Shown one piece after another: positions 25,121 to 36,451 of a stretch of DNA of 64,000 nt. Numbering within the stretch: position 1 is the first letter of the stretch; each line of letters begins with the position of its first letter. The position numbers and the translations under genes are program-made. The notes under the pieces are model-generated. The model was given only the letters and a program-made list of their open reading frames with translations. It ran no database searches and was not told the origin of the DNA. This DNA is from Ectocarpus siliculosus (Eukaryota > Sar > Phaeophyceae > Ectocarpales > Ectocarpaceae). The stretch is taken from NCBI GenBank assembly GCA_000310025.1, contig FN648038.1, positions 95,126 to 159,125 of the forward strand, written 5' to 3'.

Positions 25121-26269
25121 TCAAATGAACCTCACGATCGTACGAAAAATGCCCTCTTCTACTAACCCCAATACCCTCGCCTCCAACCTTGCTATCCGGT
25201 CGCTACTCAGTTGCATCTTGTCGGGTCGAGCGCGGCACAACACCAGCGAGCACCGGCGTCGCCATGCCCTGTCCGCGGGAGCGTTCGCCAAGAGCTTGCG
25301 CACGCCTTCGAATTCTTCGGGTATGCGGTCCTCCTCTGGCACCTTCATGCCAATCGCATCAGCGGCTCGCATGCCGTTTCCGGCAACGTGCGTCTCGTCT
25401 GCGCCCCACCTCAGCAGGAGGTCGACCACCTCCACGATGCCCTGTTTGCCAGCCCTGGTCGCAACGTACTCCAACACCGAAGTTCCCCCCACCGTCTGGG
25501 CGTTGACATCTGCGCCGTGCTTTAGCAGGACGGCAAGGGTAGCGGCTTCGGTGCGGGTCCGCGTGATCGCCGCCATATGCAACACGGTATGTCCACTCTC
25601 AGACATCGATCGGGCGTTGGCTCCAGCTCGCAAGAGCACATCCATCGCCTCCACCTTGTTGTTGGCAGTGGCGTGATGGAGGGCCGCCACGCCGCCGTAA
25701 TTAGTGGCATCGACGTCCGCTCCGTGTTCGATCAAGGTCCTGATGAAGTCGACATGGCCTTCGCCAGCCCCGATATCGAGTGCCGAGATCTCGCGATCAC
25801 CGTAGCGTCGGTTGATGTCGGCACCGGCAGACAAGAGAACCTCCGCCATACCGGCATGCCCAAGACATGCCGCGCAGTTTAGCGGCGTGCGGCCTTCGTA
25901 GCTCGAGGAGTCTTGGTCAACCCCCCGCAGCAGCAACAACCGTGCGATCTCCCCTTGGTCAGCTTCAGCGGCGACATGGAGAGGGGTGAGGCCCTCTTCA
26001 TCGCTGGCGCTCGCAGACGCCCCGCTCTCCAGCAGAAACTCCGTTATATCACAATGCCCTCCTCGAACAGCCGCGTGCACGGCGGTCCCGATCTCTGCCC
26101 CTGCCTCCACCAGCTTTCTGGTCAGATGCTCATGTCCCCGACCCGCGGCATGCTCGAGGAAAGGCTGCATCAACCCGGCCCACTGCTTGGGTGTGCACGT
26201 CTCGGCAGCAAGGTCGAAAATCCGCTCCTCTTCCCCTCGGAGTGCCCCTCGGGCGCATTCGTTGGCCAT
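25121..26269 (-). CDS. Ankyrin-repeat protein
   Basis: A single-exon 382-aa reading frame. At least seven ankyrin repeats run from about residue 50 to 310, with motifs such as GLTPLHVAAE, GRTPLNCAA, GVAALHHATANNK and GHTVLHMAA, each followed by an LL..GAD.. helix. After the repeats comes a basic stretch (DRAWRRRCSLVLCRARPD) and a short C-terminal helix ending GIFRTIVRFI. Ankyrin repeats bind partner proteins; the partner is unknown. The start is the first in-frame ATG (MANECARG). The frame stays open a further 11 codons upstream to a TAG, and an acceptor-like AG lies there, so a short upstream exon is possible. Large ankyrin families of this type are common in brown algae. No targeting signal is seen. 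Confidence 0.85.
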   Translation of the reverse strand: MANECARGALRGEEERIFDLAAETCTPKQWAGLMQPFLEHAAGRGHEHLTRKLVEAGAEIGTAVHAAVRGGHCDITEFLLESGASASASDEEGLTPLHVAAEADQGEIARLLLLRGVDQDSSSYEGRTPLNCAACLGHAGMAEVLLSAGADINRRYGDREISALDIGAGEGHVDFIRTLIEHGADVDATNYGGVAALHHATANNKVEAMDVLLRAGANARSMSESGHTVLHMAAITRTRTEAATLAVLLKHGADVNAQTVGGTSVLEYVATRAGKQGIVEVVDLLLRWGADETHVAGNGMRAADAIGMKVPEEDRIPEEFEGVRKLLANAPADRAWRRRCSLVLCRARPDKMQLSSDRIARLEARVLGLVEEGIFRTIVRFI

Positions 26270-26557
26270 CCTGAGGAGCGCTTGGCTGGCGGTCACGCTC
26301 CAAATCCCTGTCTAGGTGATGTACAGCAGTGTCGAGCAGTAAATAGCGTCCCAGCCGGCTCACGGCTCACGTGAGTGGGAAATGCCGATCGGAGATGCTG
26401 CCGAAAACTTGGCTCTTCTCCGTAGATTTCGTAGATTTCGTTTGGAATCCCGCCGCACTCTCTCCCAACTCGCCAGCTGACTCTCCCCTCTCTTCGCAGC
26501 AGGCGCCATCCACACAGCAACAGCAGCAGCAGCAGAAGAAGCGGAAGCGCCCTAAAC
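26270..26557. promoter_or_regulatory. Short divergent intergenic region shared by ankyrin gene and four-exon gene
   Basis: Only about 288 bp separate the chosen start of the ankyrin gene (minus) from that of the four-exon gene (plus), so both promoters probably lie here. A CAG run near 26516-26535 and a strong pyrimidine tract ending in CAG at about 26502 suggest that part of it is 5' untranslated exon or intron. No TATA box stands out. Confidence 0.4.
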
Positions 26558-29500
26558 ATGAAGAGGTCTATCGAAACCATTTTCTGCTGCGCGTGCTGGG
26601 CCGTGCGTGACTCATCTTCTTTGTTGATTGCGGGGTCAAAATACTCATCGTTCTCGGCAACAGGAGGCGATCGACGCATGACAGCAGCTTGGGGACCTAC
26701 AAGAGCACAGAGGCGCCCGCCGACTACAGCAGTAATGACCGCAACCGAGCCGAACCACATGAGGAGCACGTGGGTGCAGAGTGTGGCATCTACTGTTGCC
26801 GCCCTCTCGGTGTTGGTGTGTGCATCAGTCACGGCGCCTCTCGACGCCGCCGCAGCTTCGGCGAGCGGTCAGCAGCCTGTTGTCGAGGCCCTCGTGCAAC
26901 TTGCCGACGAGGAAGTTGACTGGACAAAGTGAGAGCGAACGATGAGAGTGGGCGACCAATTGCTTGGCAAGCCGTCGTTGAACTGTCAACATGTGTCAGC
27001 TGTCGCAGACGCTGTGTAGTTCTAGGCGTGGTATACTGTTGGTGCGTACCAGTAACAGCAGAGTATAACGTCAAACATGAACGAGAGTACCGCATAGGCT
27101 TCACAGAGACAGTTGCGTTGGAGCATCCTTCGTCTCTCGTGGATGCCGCTGTGTAGCAACCTAGTTAGCACGCTGTTGCCACGGCCAGCTGCAAGCAATG
27201 CTGCTGTAGTCTGCTTTGGCGCGGCACACACACCAGCATTTGGCTTTCTGTTAGTGCGCCATACGGTGCTGGCTCAGACTCCACAACCACAGCAGACTGC
27301 AAGTTCATCACATGTTGTAAACGTAGCAGAATCCCTAAGCGGCGACGGGCTTGACCTCTTGGCCATGAATATAGTAGAACAGGCCCTAGACCCTCTGGGC
27401 TTGCGTACTTTCTGTTTCTTGAGAACGCGGTGGCACTGAGCGAAGAATGTACGCTACACGAAAGGCTTCCACAGTACCGGCAGGTTTGCTGTATGCCCAT
27501 ACACACCCTGTGGATACACAGCAGTTGCCCGTGCAGATGTTGCTCACAACGCCGCCGCCTCACTGTTACCCACCCAGGCTGCTCCCAGACCCTGGTCAAG
27601 CTCCCGGTGCGAGTATGATCATCACGGCTAGCAAGGAGAGGGGTGGCAAGCCTTCCCTCGGAGCGAGCGTGGCGATGGACCGACTCAAGTTTCCCGTCAT
27701 GATGCAGGTAGCCCGCGCTGCATGCCATCATGGAGTTTCTCTTCGCTAGAAATGAGACGGTTGTCTCCAGGTTCTGCGCAACTGGCTCTGTTCTTTCGTG
27801 TGTGCGTAGTGTGTGGAGTGCACCCCGGGCTCAGCCTCTCATGAGAGAGGGAGGACGATACCCGGTTAAGGTAGAGTAGAGGTAGGCATCATGAGTGAGA
27901 GGGGGGGGGGAACTGACCGGCTGTTCTCGTACGCGGGTTCTGCGTGTCCATTGCCGTCTATACCTGTGGCAACACCCCGAAGGCAGATCTCCAACAGGTC
28001 ACCTGACGTCACAACCTACGAGACAATCTGGAGGTGACATTCACATAAAGCTGAGAAAGACAACGTCGTTTCGCCGAACACTTACCCACGTCCGCGATGA
28101 ATCGTAGCCCATCCCCAGGGGTCATAGCGACCGTTTAAGGTGACACATCGGTTTAGCGATGGCTGGCGGCGGGCTTTCAAAACACACATATTTTTTTGTT
28201 TTTCTTAATATGACCCAACGAATCCATCTCTATGTATTGAAAAGAGTCTAAGGTAGATTGGCAAGGAATCCGTAGCGTCAGCGGAGGCTACCTGTATTTC
28301 CACGATAACCTTTTTGCCTCAGGCCAGGAAAGATTGCCGCGCATAACGACCAGACCGCTCGCGCTTGAAATGATCGGATTGATCCTAGACGTTGTCGATG
28401 GGCCCCTCGAACGTTGGCTCTCCGACCTCAGTTTTGCGAACGGTGTGGCCATGGGTAACGTAGCCAACGGGGGGCTGTTCGGCTTGTCTATTGCCGCTTC
28501 ACGCCCGGATGGAGGGGAATGCGGTTAGGGGTGGCCCGGATGGAGGGGAATGCGGTTAGGGGTGGCATCGCTCTGTAGAACGTCTACCATGCTGTGTGTC
28601 TTTATGCGTTGTTGTTGAATCCGCCGCTTTTAGTCCAGCATCTCGTGACAATACCATTTGTGCATGTTGGTCACGACATGATGAATACTACGAGGGAGGA
28701 GAAACAGTATGCGGGGAAAGCGACGTATGTGAACCGTACCGCCCAGAGAGATTTGATCGGAAAATTCTGAAATGAACCACGGCAGAAGGCAGGCTGGCTC
28801 AGAGAGCACAGCTTTCGGGTAAACCCAGAGTTGTTGCGGGCCCACTGATGCTGCAGGACTTGAAAGGGAGTTCCGCCTTAGCACGTTGTTGCACAACTTG
28901 TATATTGAAATGTGTAATGGCAGACGCCCCCCCCCCCGTCCGCCCTTCCGTTGCCATTTTTGTCCCTCTCAAGCTGTTTCCTAGAAACGCCGTTGGAGGG
29001 GCGAGCTGGCCGGGCGATTTTGAGGAGCAGGGTACATACTCCGTTGAGGTGCGCGGTGTATTCCAGCTCAACCATTGTTTTTTCCTTTAGAGCACTACCC
29101 AAGTAATTTCGCTACGCCGATGAAAAGTCGTTTCTTTATACGGAGATAACTGCATGATATGTGTAAAATTTTGTTCATGATGGGGTTAGCGAGAAACCTG
29201 AGCTTGAATTTTTCCTCGCACACGTCGCTTTCCGTTTTTGGCGTCAAATTCCTTCCTACACCCGTGGGACGGAGTGCTGATTTTTTTGTTCGTTCTTTGC
29301 GAGGCTCCACGGCTTCGGTGCCTCACGGCAGCCACCTTCGGACGGACGGTGCGTGTGACTGTAGCACCACATGACATCCTCTTGTTGACAAGATTCAATG
29401 GGCCCTTTTCTCCAAACATTCAGGAGTTTCATTGGTGACGGACGGGTCACAGCATCCTGCTACGGCCCATGCACAACAATTTGTCCATTCACGTTTTGTG

Positions 29501-32500
29501 CGATAACTTTTTAAATAATAAGAGTTGAAACGCGAAACAACGACATTCATTCGTGATCGCCTTGTCGAGCTACGTCGATAGCTGCAGAGTTTTTTTTTTA
29601 ACTTTGGGAAAATGCAACATTTTTGGGCAACATGATCCACGGAACCCCCTAAATCACCACGGCACCCCCTATTTCCCTCCGCGGAGCCCCTTATATCACA
29701 CGGTGCCCCCAATTTTTCACTACGGAGCCCCCTATTTCACACGTTGCCCCCCATTTTACGCCACGGTACCCCCATTTTATGCCACGGTGCCCCCTTTGTG
29801 AAATTTCCCGGCGTCCACACACTTTTATTCACAACTGATGCGCACTAAAATTATATAGACTACGCAATGCATGACGAAAACACATGTACAGTCTGTTCGC
29901 ATGCAGAACCCAACAGTCTATATATACACCCCCAAGGGAGTGCTGAAAAATAGGAAGACCCAGCACGAAAGAAAGAGAACACGCACGCACCAGGCGCACA
30001 ACAAACGCGACAAAGCTGTTGAACAAAGATTTGTACAGCACTGGCAAACGCACGTAAAACACACACATCACGACGAAGCGTTCTCGGTCTCCTTCTCCTC
30101 TCCCTCCTGCGCCATCGTCGGCTTGCGTGGGTACTTTGTGTTATTCGGGCTGCAACGTGTGCGAGAGTTGTTTGTGCGTGGTGTGTCGCCCACCGAAGAA
30201 AAACCAGCCATGGTGCGGGAGAACATGTCGAATATCTCGAAAACCAGATTTTTCCCAGCAAAAAACAAAAATGCCCAACTTTAGACTGATGAAAGGGATC
30301 GTTTGCCGCTGTTTGTTTTGAAATCGGTCCGTTGGTTGTCGCGCTGTACGAATCAAGTTGATCCTCTATATCCAGTTCTTCTCTGATATCTCCTTCAATT
30401 TCGACAATTAAGACCCATGTTTATGGTCGCCAAATCTTTGCGAAAATGTTTATATTTTCAAACATTTGCGGACAAAGATTTTGTTTCACTGTTTATGGGA
30501 GAAAATCTTCGCCAAAATATTCTCAAACATTTTGAAATGGGGCAAAAGTCGCTCGTTTGACAAAATATTTTCAAACATTTTTGAAATGGGGCAGGTCGCG
30601 AAAGTGTTTCCCAAGAGCGGCGGGATTAGTACACGACCGCCCCTTCCGTCCTAAACACCAACCACTGCGTAGCGCACAACGTAGCAAGCTCATAGAGGGA
30701 TCCGGACAACCCTAGAGTCACCGTGTCAATGTTGTGCCGGCTGATACATGGCGGGAGCTCGTCAAGCGTGCACTAAAAAACAAAAAGACAGGGGTGGTTT
30801 GGAGGGCACGGAGAAAGCGTGGTTTGTGTCTCCAAACGGCAAAAAGTCGGCTGCTTGAGAGGAGAGGTGAGTACAAAACTATCCAGCTCTCGTCCTCTAG
30901 ACCATCGATTCCTGTTTTGTCTTCTTGGGTGTCTTCTCCATCAACGGCTCTCATCCGGGTGTGCGTGGTTCAGCAGTGGACTTACTCAACAGGCAGGGAG
31001 GCGCGTCGCTGTGAACTCGATGTGTTGAAAAAGTCTTTTTTGGGACGGAGGAACAAGAGCTCTATATTCAAGTGAAAAATAGACCGAAAAAAACGTTGTG
31101 TCCACAACTTTGCGCGCATAACGATGTGCCTCCCTGCCGGCTGAGCGCGGCCACTGCCAACCCACGCACAACCGGATGAGAGTCGTTGATGGAGAAGACA
31201 CCCAAGAAGACAAAACATGAATCGATGGTCTAGAGGACGAGAGCTGGATAGTTTTGTACTCACGTGTCCTCTCAAGCGGCCGACTTTTTGCCGTTGGGTA
31301 GCGCTTACGCACGTTTTGGTCTCTTTTTGACACCGAGAACATTTTTTCTCGCACGCCCGGAGCGCTATCGCCACATATTGGCGGGCACAGCATCAGCTCA
31401 GTGCATCAAGGGTTGTGGGGAGCCCTTGGCGAGCTCGTTCCATTCAGTTTCCATGACGCATTTGTGGTTTGTCTGTCACAAATCGTTTGGTAGCAGTCTA
31501 TGGTCCATGACCTTAAAAAAGAAGGTGTACATATATATACGTCATAGACCATAGGTAGCAGTAGACCACGATTCCCGCCGCACGTGCGATGCATTTCGAG
31601 AAACCACACGATAAAGATTTTTTTGCCCATAAAAACGGTACTCAAATGTTCCTCTGGCAGATATTCGCGCGCAAATGTTTGACAACATTTGAAGATTTTT
31701 TTCAAAGATTTGGCGACCATAAACATGGGTCTAACAAAAAAACAAAAATCCCAACCGCAGAATTCCGATCTTGTGTCCAAATACGTTGAGTTTTTTGGTA
31801 TCGGCATGAAACACCACCCTCTGCAAACGAATCAAGTTTTCCTGTTTTTTCGGGGATAAAAAGTCAAGGGAAAAAAAAAAAAAACTCTCCGTCACGCCAT
31901 GCGCCTGGAAACAGGGCGTTTGCCGGTACGTTCAGATTTCGGAACAACCACCTGTGCAGAGAAAAGTTGTCATTTGTGCTGGGGAATTATTGGATTTTTT
32001 GTTGTGCACGGACTACACATAAAGCGTTCCTCGAAATGAATACTTTTCCGTAACAACAACTGGCGGGACGCCGTAGGTAGAATTACGGGAGAACTCCCAC
32101 AAATTGCAAAATGTTCCGACACCCCCTGAACCGAAACTCAAAGCTCGAGTATTCCGCTGAAAAGGGTGCTGGAAATGGCGTCGTTGGAACCCTCGAGAGC
32201 TTTTGGAAAGCGTATCATTTGACTTTGGAATCCTCATTGTGGTCAAGTGGTCGGACTTCGAAAATCGGTCACAGGTGGTCTCTTGTGCAAGCTACGGTAC
32301 TCGCCCGAAAAGGTGGTGCTCTGTTCCTCGTGCCCAAGGTGTACCCGCTGTCCCAAGGGGTACAGGCGTGCGAACGCCTTCAGGTGTTGGGTGTGGAGTA
32401 CCGACACCCCTCATGTCTTGCGCAACAAAATCTTCCTCAGCGCAGCACCCCTCACCCACAGCAGTCCATTTCGTATCCTCTGCGAATAATCTGAACCCAC

Positions 32501-32767
32501 AACACTCCGTGACAGCAGTCCCGCGCTTATCTCGCCGCAATTTCGTGCGCGCACGTTCCATCGCGGCAGGTCACCGTGTGCGGGCGAGCGGGCGGGGCGA
32601 GAGGGGGCGTGTGCGAGACCCCCCTGCCGGTGGTGGGGTCAGGGGAGTCGATATTCGTCACCGGGCTCGAGGACGTGCCGGAAGTGGCGGAGAGCGGGGG
32701 CATGCGCGTGCCGGCCACGATAGTTTTGACCTCACCGTCGGCACGCATACTCACACCGTCGTCGTAG
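26558..32767 (+). CDS. Unrecognised 257-aa protein with targeting segment, possible plastid-lumen protein
   Basis: Four exons join with consistent phases: 26558-26928 (donor GTGAGA), 27578-27707, 28974-29048 (acceptor after a long pyrimidine tract) and 32570-32767, which ends in TAG. The N-terminal third is basic and Ala/Thr-rich, with one hydrophobic segment at about residues 76-92 (VAALSVLVCASVTAP) followed by AAAAS, like a lumen- or secretion-type signal. The mature part contains GASMIITASKERGGKPSLG, then DRLKFPVMMQLFPRN, then CETPLPVVGSG and FVTGLEDVPE. The spacing loosely recalls the C-terminal domain of bacterial CcmI/CycH cytochrome c maturation proteins, but this is only a pattern impression. 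The start could lie at a later ATG (residue 41 or 68) or in an upstream exon. Intron 3 is about 3.5 kb and holds the foldback element, a minisatellite and a MITE. Confidence 0.5.
28504..28566. repeat. Perfect 31-bp tandem duplication
   Basis: CCCGGATGGAGGGGAATGCG plus GTTAGGGGTGG occurs twice in direct succession, in intron 2 of the four-exon gene. The identity suggests a recent event. Confidence 0.9.
29636..29805. repeat. Minisatellite of CACGGTGCCCCC type, about seven units
   Basis: Units of about 22-27 bp alternate GGAGCCCC, GGCACCCC or GGTGCCCC with AT-rich spacers (CTATTTCAC, CATTTTACGC). The array lies in intron 3 of the four-exon gene. Confidence 0.8.
30412..31735. mobile_element. Foldback (long inverted-repeat) element, about 1.3 kb
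   Basis: The left arm begins GACCCATGTTTATGGTCGCC near 30412 and runs to about 31015. The right arm is its diverged reverse complement, from about 31120 to 31735. The best-preserved pairing is 30829-31000 with 31305-31140, including GTACAAAACTATCCAGCTCT and CTTCTTGGGTGTCTTCTCC. About 100 bp separates the arms. No transposase frame is seen. The element lies in intron 3 of the four-exon gene. Confidence 0.75.
32070..32300. mobile_element. MITE copy 3
   Basis: The left end reads GCCGTAGGTAG with CACCCCCTGAACCGAAACTC; the right end reads ACTTCGAAAATCGGTCACAG with CTCTTGTGCAAGCTACGG. The interior matches other copies weakly (AAGCTCGAGTATTCC). It is in intron 3 of the four-exon gene, 270 bp before the last exon. 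Confidence 0.6.
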
Positions 32768-34333
32768 GACCGATTGTCGTCTGCGGGAGAGCTGGTTGAT
32801 GCGCTGCACGCAGACCTGACTGGCACCGAGTTTTCGGAACACAGGAAGGTCGCAGAAGCAAGCGTGCCGGTTGACGTATCTCATGTTCTCCTTCTCCATG
32901 TAGATCAGCACGGATGAAGAATATCACGGGGTGGTGTATTCTGAGCAAGGTTAAGCTTCCTCGAGCGGTCTACAGCAGTAGCAGCCTTTTCGAGGGAGCC
33001 CTAGTCCATCGGCATCACGTTCGTTTCAAAGGCAAAGGTGGACGGTACCACGAGTCTTGGAACCACATCCATAGCAAAAATCGCGTCAACACGGCAGCGA
33101 ATATTGGACGTTATTTACTCATTTTCAATGTAGATCAAGGGAGAATCGACTTAACGCTCTCCCGAGAAAACATGAAACGACTTAATCGAAAGCACAGGTC
33201 CCCCCCCCTACGTGCGGACGCCCTCGACGGAGCCCCTGGTATTCTTGAACACAATCCGGACTCTCGACTCTAGGCAACGGGAAACACCCATCGCTTGAAC
33301 TCACCCCCGAGCCCCCACGAGCAGGATACGCTTCCCAACGAGACTAACCTGCGCAGATTGCTCACGGGGGGGTACATACACAACCAAGATAACTTTCGTC
33401 GCATGCATACTGCGACGAGAAAAAGAAAAAGAAACGTCAGGCAGTGGAGAAACAACAAAACAAGTCTCGGGGAACAAAGCTACTGCTGTTACGGGGACTT
33501 CGGCGCAAAGCAGAGCACTTTGTCCCATGCAGCAAGAGCCAATGAAGCTCCAAAAACGCATCCCCCACGGCAACCGCTACCTTTCCCGACCAAACAGATA
33601 TTGTCGTGAGGCAGAACACCTCCGAGTCGAGACGAGCCAACACACTCCATCCGCCCCAACCATACAACCAGGACGTGGGCAGCCAGACGTGTAAGCAAAA
33701 AAAGAAGACAGCTCCTTCTCTTATTTCAACCAAAATATAGTGTACCAACGCGCCGACCAGCGACAGAGTTGAGCTCTCTTGCTCTCCAAGAGCTCAAGCG
33801 CCCCCCGTACGCCCTCAAACATACAGCGTCACCCCCCCTTCCTCTCGTGTCCCCCGCCGCCAAATCACGGGGGCTAGGAGAAAAGCCGAGATTTAAGGAA
33901 GGTTTTCATACATGAAATTACATTAATACGCGGAATGTACTGCAGCATTACTGCCCGTGGTGCCGGACAAGCTACCCACGCAAGGCATACAATCGCGGAG
34001 TCCTACCGCAACAGATACGGCGCACTTCCAGGACGATTCCGAACGGACCTCACTAGTCTACAGACCACGCTACCTCACAGTGAGGAGGAGATTCGCTTCA
34101 AGTCAAATTGTAATTCCTTCAAGGAAAGGAGTATTTATTAGCTATAGCCCGATTCTTACGATTGATGATGTTGGATGTCCAAACGCCCCACGAGAAACCT
34201 CGTCACTACAATACATTACCAGAGCGAACTCGCAGTGTTTGGCTAACGTTATACGAGGTGCTCCAAACGCACACATGCGAAGGAAGGTGTCTCTAGTCAC
34301 ATTCGAGCAAGGGTGTTAGTTTCCATGTTTCCG
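32768..34333. other. Convergent intergenic region
   Basis: The 3' ends of the four-exon gene (plus) and the CDK gene (minus) face each other across 1.57 kb. It should hold both 3' untranslated regions. The open frames here are short and unrecognised. No repeat family is obvious. Confidence 0.5.
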
Positions 34334-36393
34334 TCACATGAGCGAGGCCTTGTCGAGGTCGTCGAAGAAGGGATGCTTCAGCGCTCGTTTCGCCGACAAC
34401 CTAGCCTTGGGGTCGTACGCCAGCAGTTGCTGTCATGCACCACGTCATCACCAGAACACACAACAACAACAAGACCGAGAGGAAGAGAGCGGGAAGAGAG
34501 CGGCCGTGAGGTGTGATCGTCGATCGATGCTGACGAGGGGAACCTGCGGCGAACCGCAATTCAAATGCTGCCGTCCAAACCTACACGGTTCAACGAACCC
34601 GAAGGGATGGAACGACACACAACGCGATAACCAACACCAGCGTTGTGCGCGTTGAGGCTGTCGAATTTCTCGAACAGAAAAAACACACGAAGAGTAGCCG
34701 GAAAAAAAAGGCCACCATCGCCACCGTGTCTCAGCCAGCGCAAACCGCACCGGTAGTCGCCGAAAAAACAGGCCTCCAAAACAAACAAACACCCACGAAG
34801 CAGGCTATTTGTGTCGTCCCTAGCACCCGAAAGAGAAGGCACCGCACGCCATCATGTTCAGGCTGGTGACCACCCCATATAGGACGTGCTTTGCTCACCT
34901 CGAGCATGTTGATGCCGATCTCCCCCAGGTCGGCGTACTCCCTGGCGAGGCCGATGCGAGGCCACTTAGGGAACCCCACGTTCCAGTCGTCCAGGTCGGT
35001 GACGTTGGGCCAGCTGCTTTCAGTCGGTGTTCCCAGGACCCTGGACAAATAGGCAGGGGGGTGATGTTGTTGATCATAGTGCTTCGAGCTTCGACGTTTA
35101 CATCTTGCAATAGGGGCCCGAGTCACTCTCGCCAAATGAAGTTGCCAGTATGATATGTACAAGCATGCGCTAAATACCTTGGAAAATTACGGAACCAACG
35201 TGGACAGAATGCCAGACAAGTGCTCTCATTACCGGAAGATCTTGCACATCTTCCACGGTGTTGTGCTATATTCCATGAAAGCCCGCGTGGTACGAAACCA
35301 TCACGGCAGGAGGCGGCAAGCACGTGCTCTTTCTCTCTCTCTCTCTCTCTCTCTCACCGGAATATCTTATAAATCTCGTCGATCTCCGAGTCACCCGGGA
35401 ACATGGGTGTCTTCGTCACCATCTCCGCAAGGATGGTTCCGACCGACCACAGGTCAAGCGGCGGCGCGTAGGTCTTGCTGCCCAGAAGGATTTCAGGAGC
35501 GCGGTACCAGATCGTAACCACCTGGGGAACAAAGCCAAAAACCCGGTCAAAACCAAGAGCCCAAAAGTGAACGCGCGATTTTTTTCAACAAATGGGGATC
35601 AGCAGCGGACAAAAATAAAACGTACCGCCGTACCAGACTTGTTGGGAGCTTTGAGGCGGGATTCACACCAGAAACAACCATGAATACCACTGGGCTGTTG
35701 GGGTGTAATGTTTGAAGAGTGAGGCTTGCAGTCAAAACTGGACGTGTGTCTAGCACTGCTGTGTTTTTTGCTGGGATTTCGACTTGACAGGGTTGGCATG
35801 CTTGCGCGGGGGTGGTGGAAGAGGGGCGCGAAAAACTCATGATCCTCTACAAAAGGAAAAACGCAGAAAAAGAAAGGAAGAGTAAGAGTCAACACAGACA
35901 GCGTCCAAAACAGGGGAAAATCCAGATGTCTGCAGTGGCAACCAACAGCCCGCGGGCGTGAGGAGGGGTCGGGATCGACCGAAAGACGCTCACCTCGTGT
36001 GTGAGGGGGCGCACGGGGGGGCAGAAGGCCCTGGCCAGGCCAAAGTCGGCGATCTTGAGGGTGCCGTCGCGGCTAACCAGCAGGTTCTGGGGCTTGAGAT
36101 CCCTGTGTTCACGAGAAGGCGGCCGGTGAAGACAACGGAGCAGTTTTGCGCGTGAGAACAGCTCGTGGGTGCGCCAGGATGCTTGGTGCTTCGTCGAGAA
36201 AACTACATACGTACCGACTACGCGTAGTTTTCGGGAGACTGCGGCCCTACACTCGCAAGACATCGTCAAGATATCCGCCGACGCGCCGGACACAGCACTA
36301 GCGCCAGAGAGCACCTAGGGTCGTGCTGGACGCAAAAGTCGAAACACTTGTCAACTATGCATCCTGTTCTCCGTCGTAGATTTCTTATCCTAC

Positions 36394-36451
<58 letters not shown>

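Noticed and set aside
26293-26832. 179-codon minus-strand ORF with a poly-Leu segment
   Set aside because: The Leu run is the reverse reading of a CAG repeat, and the frame overlaps the first exon of the plus-strand gene.
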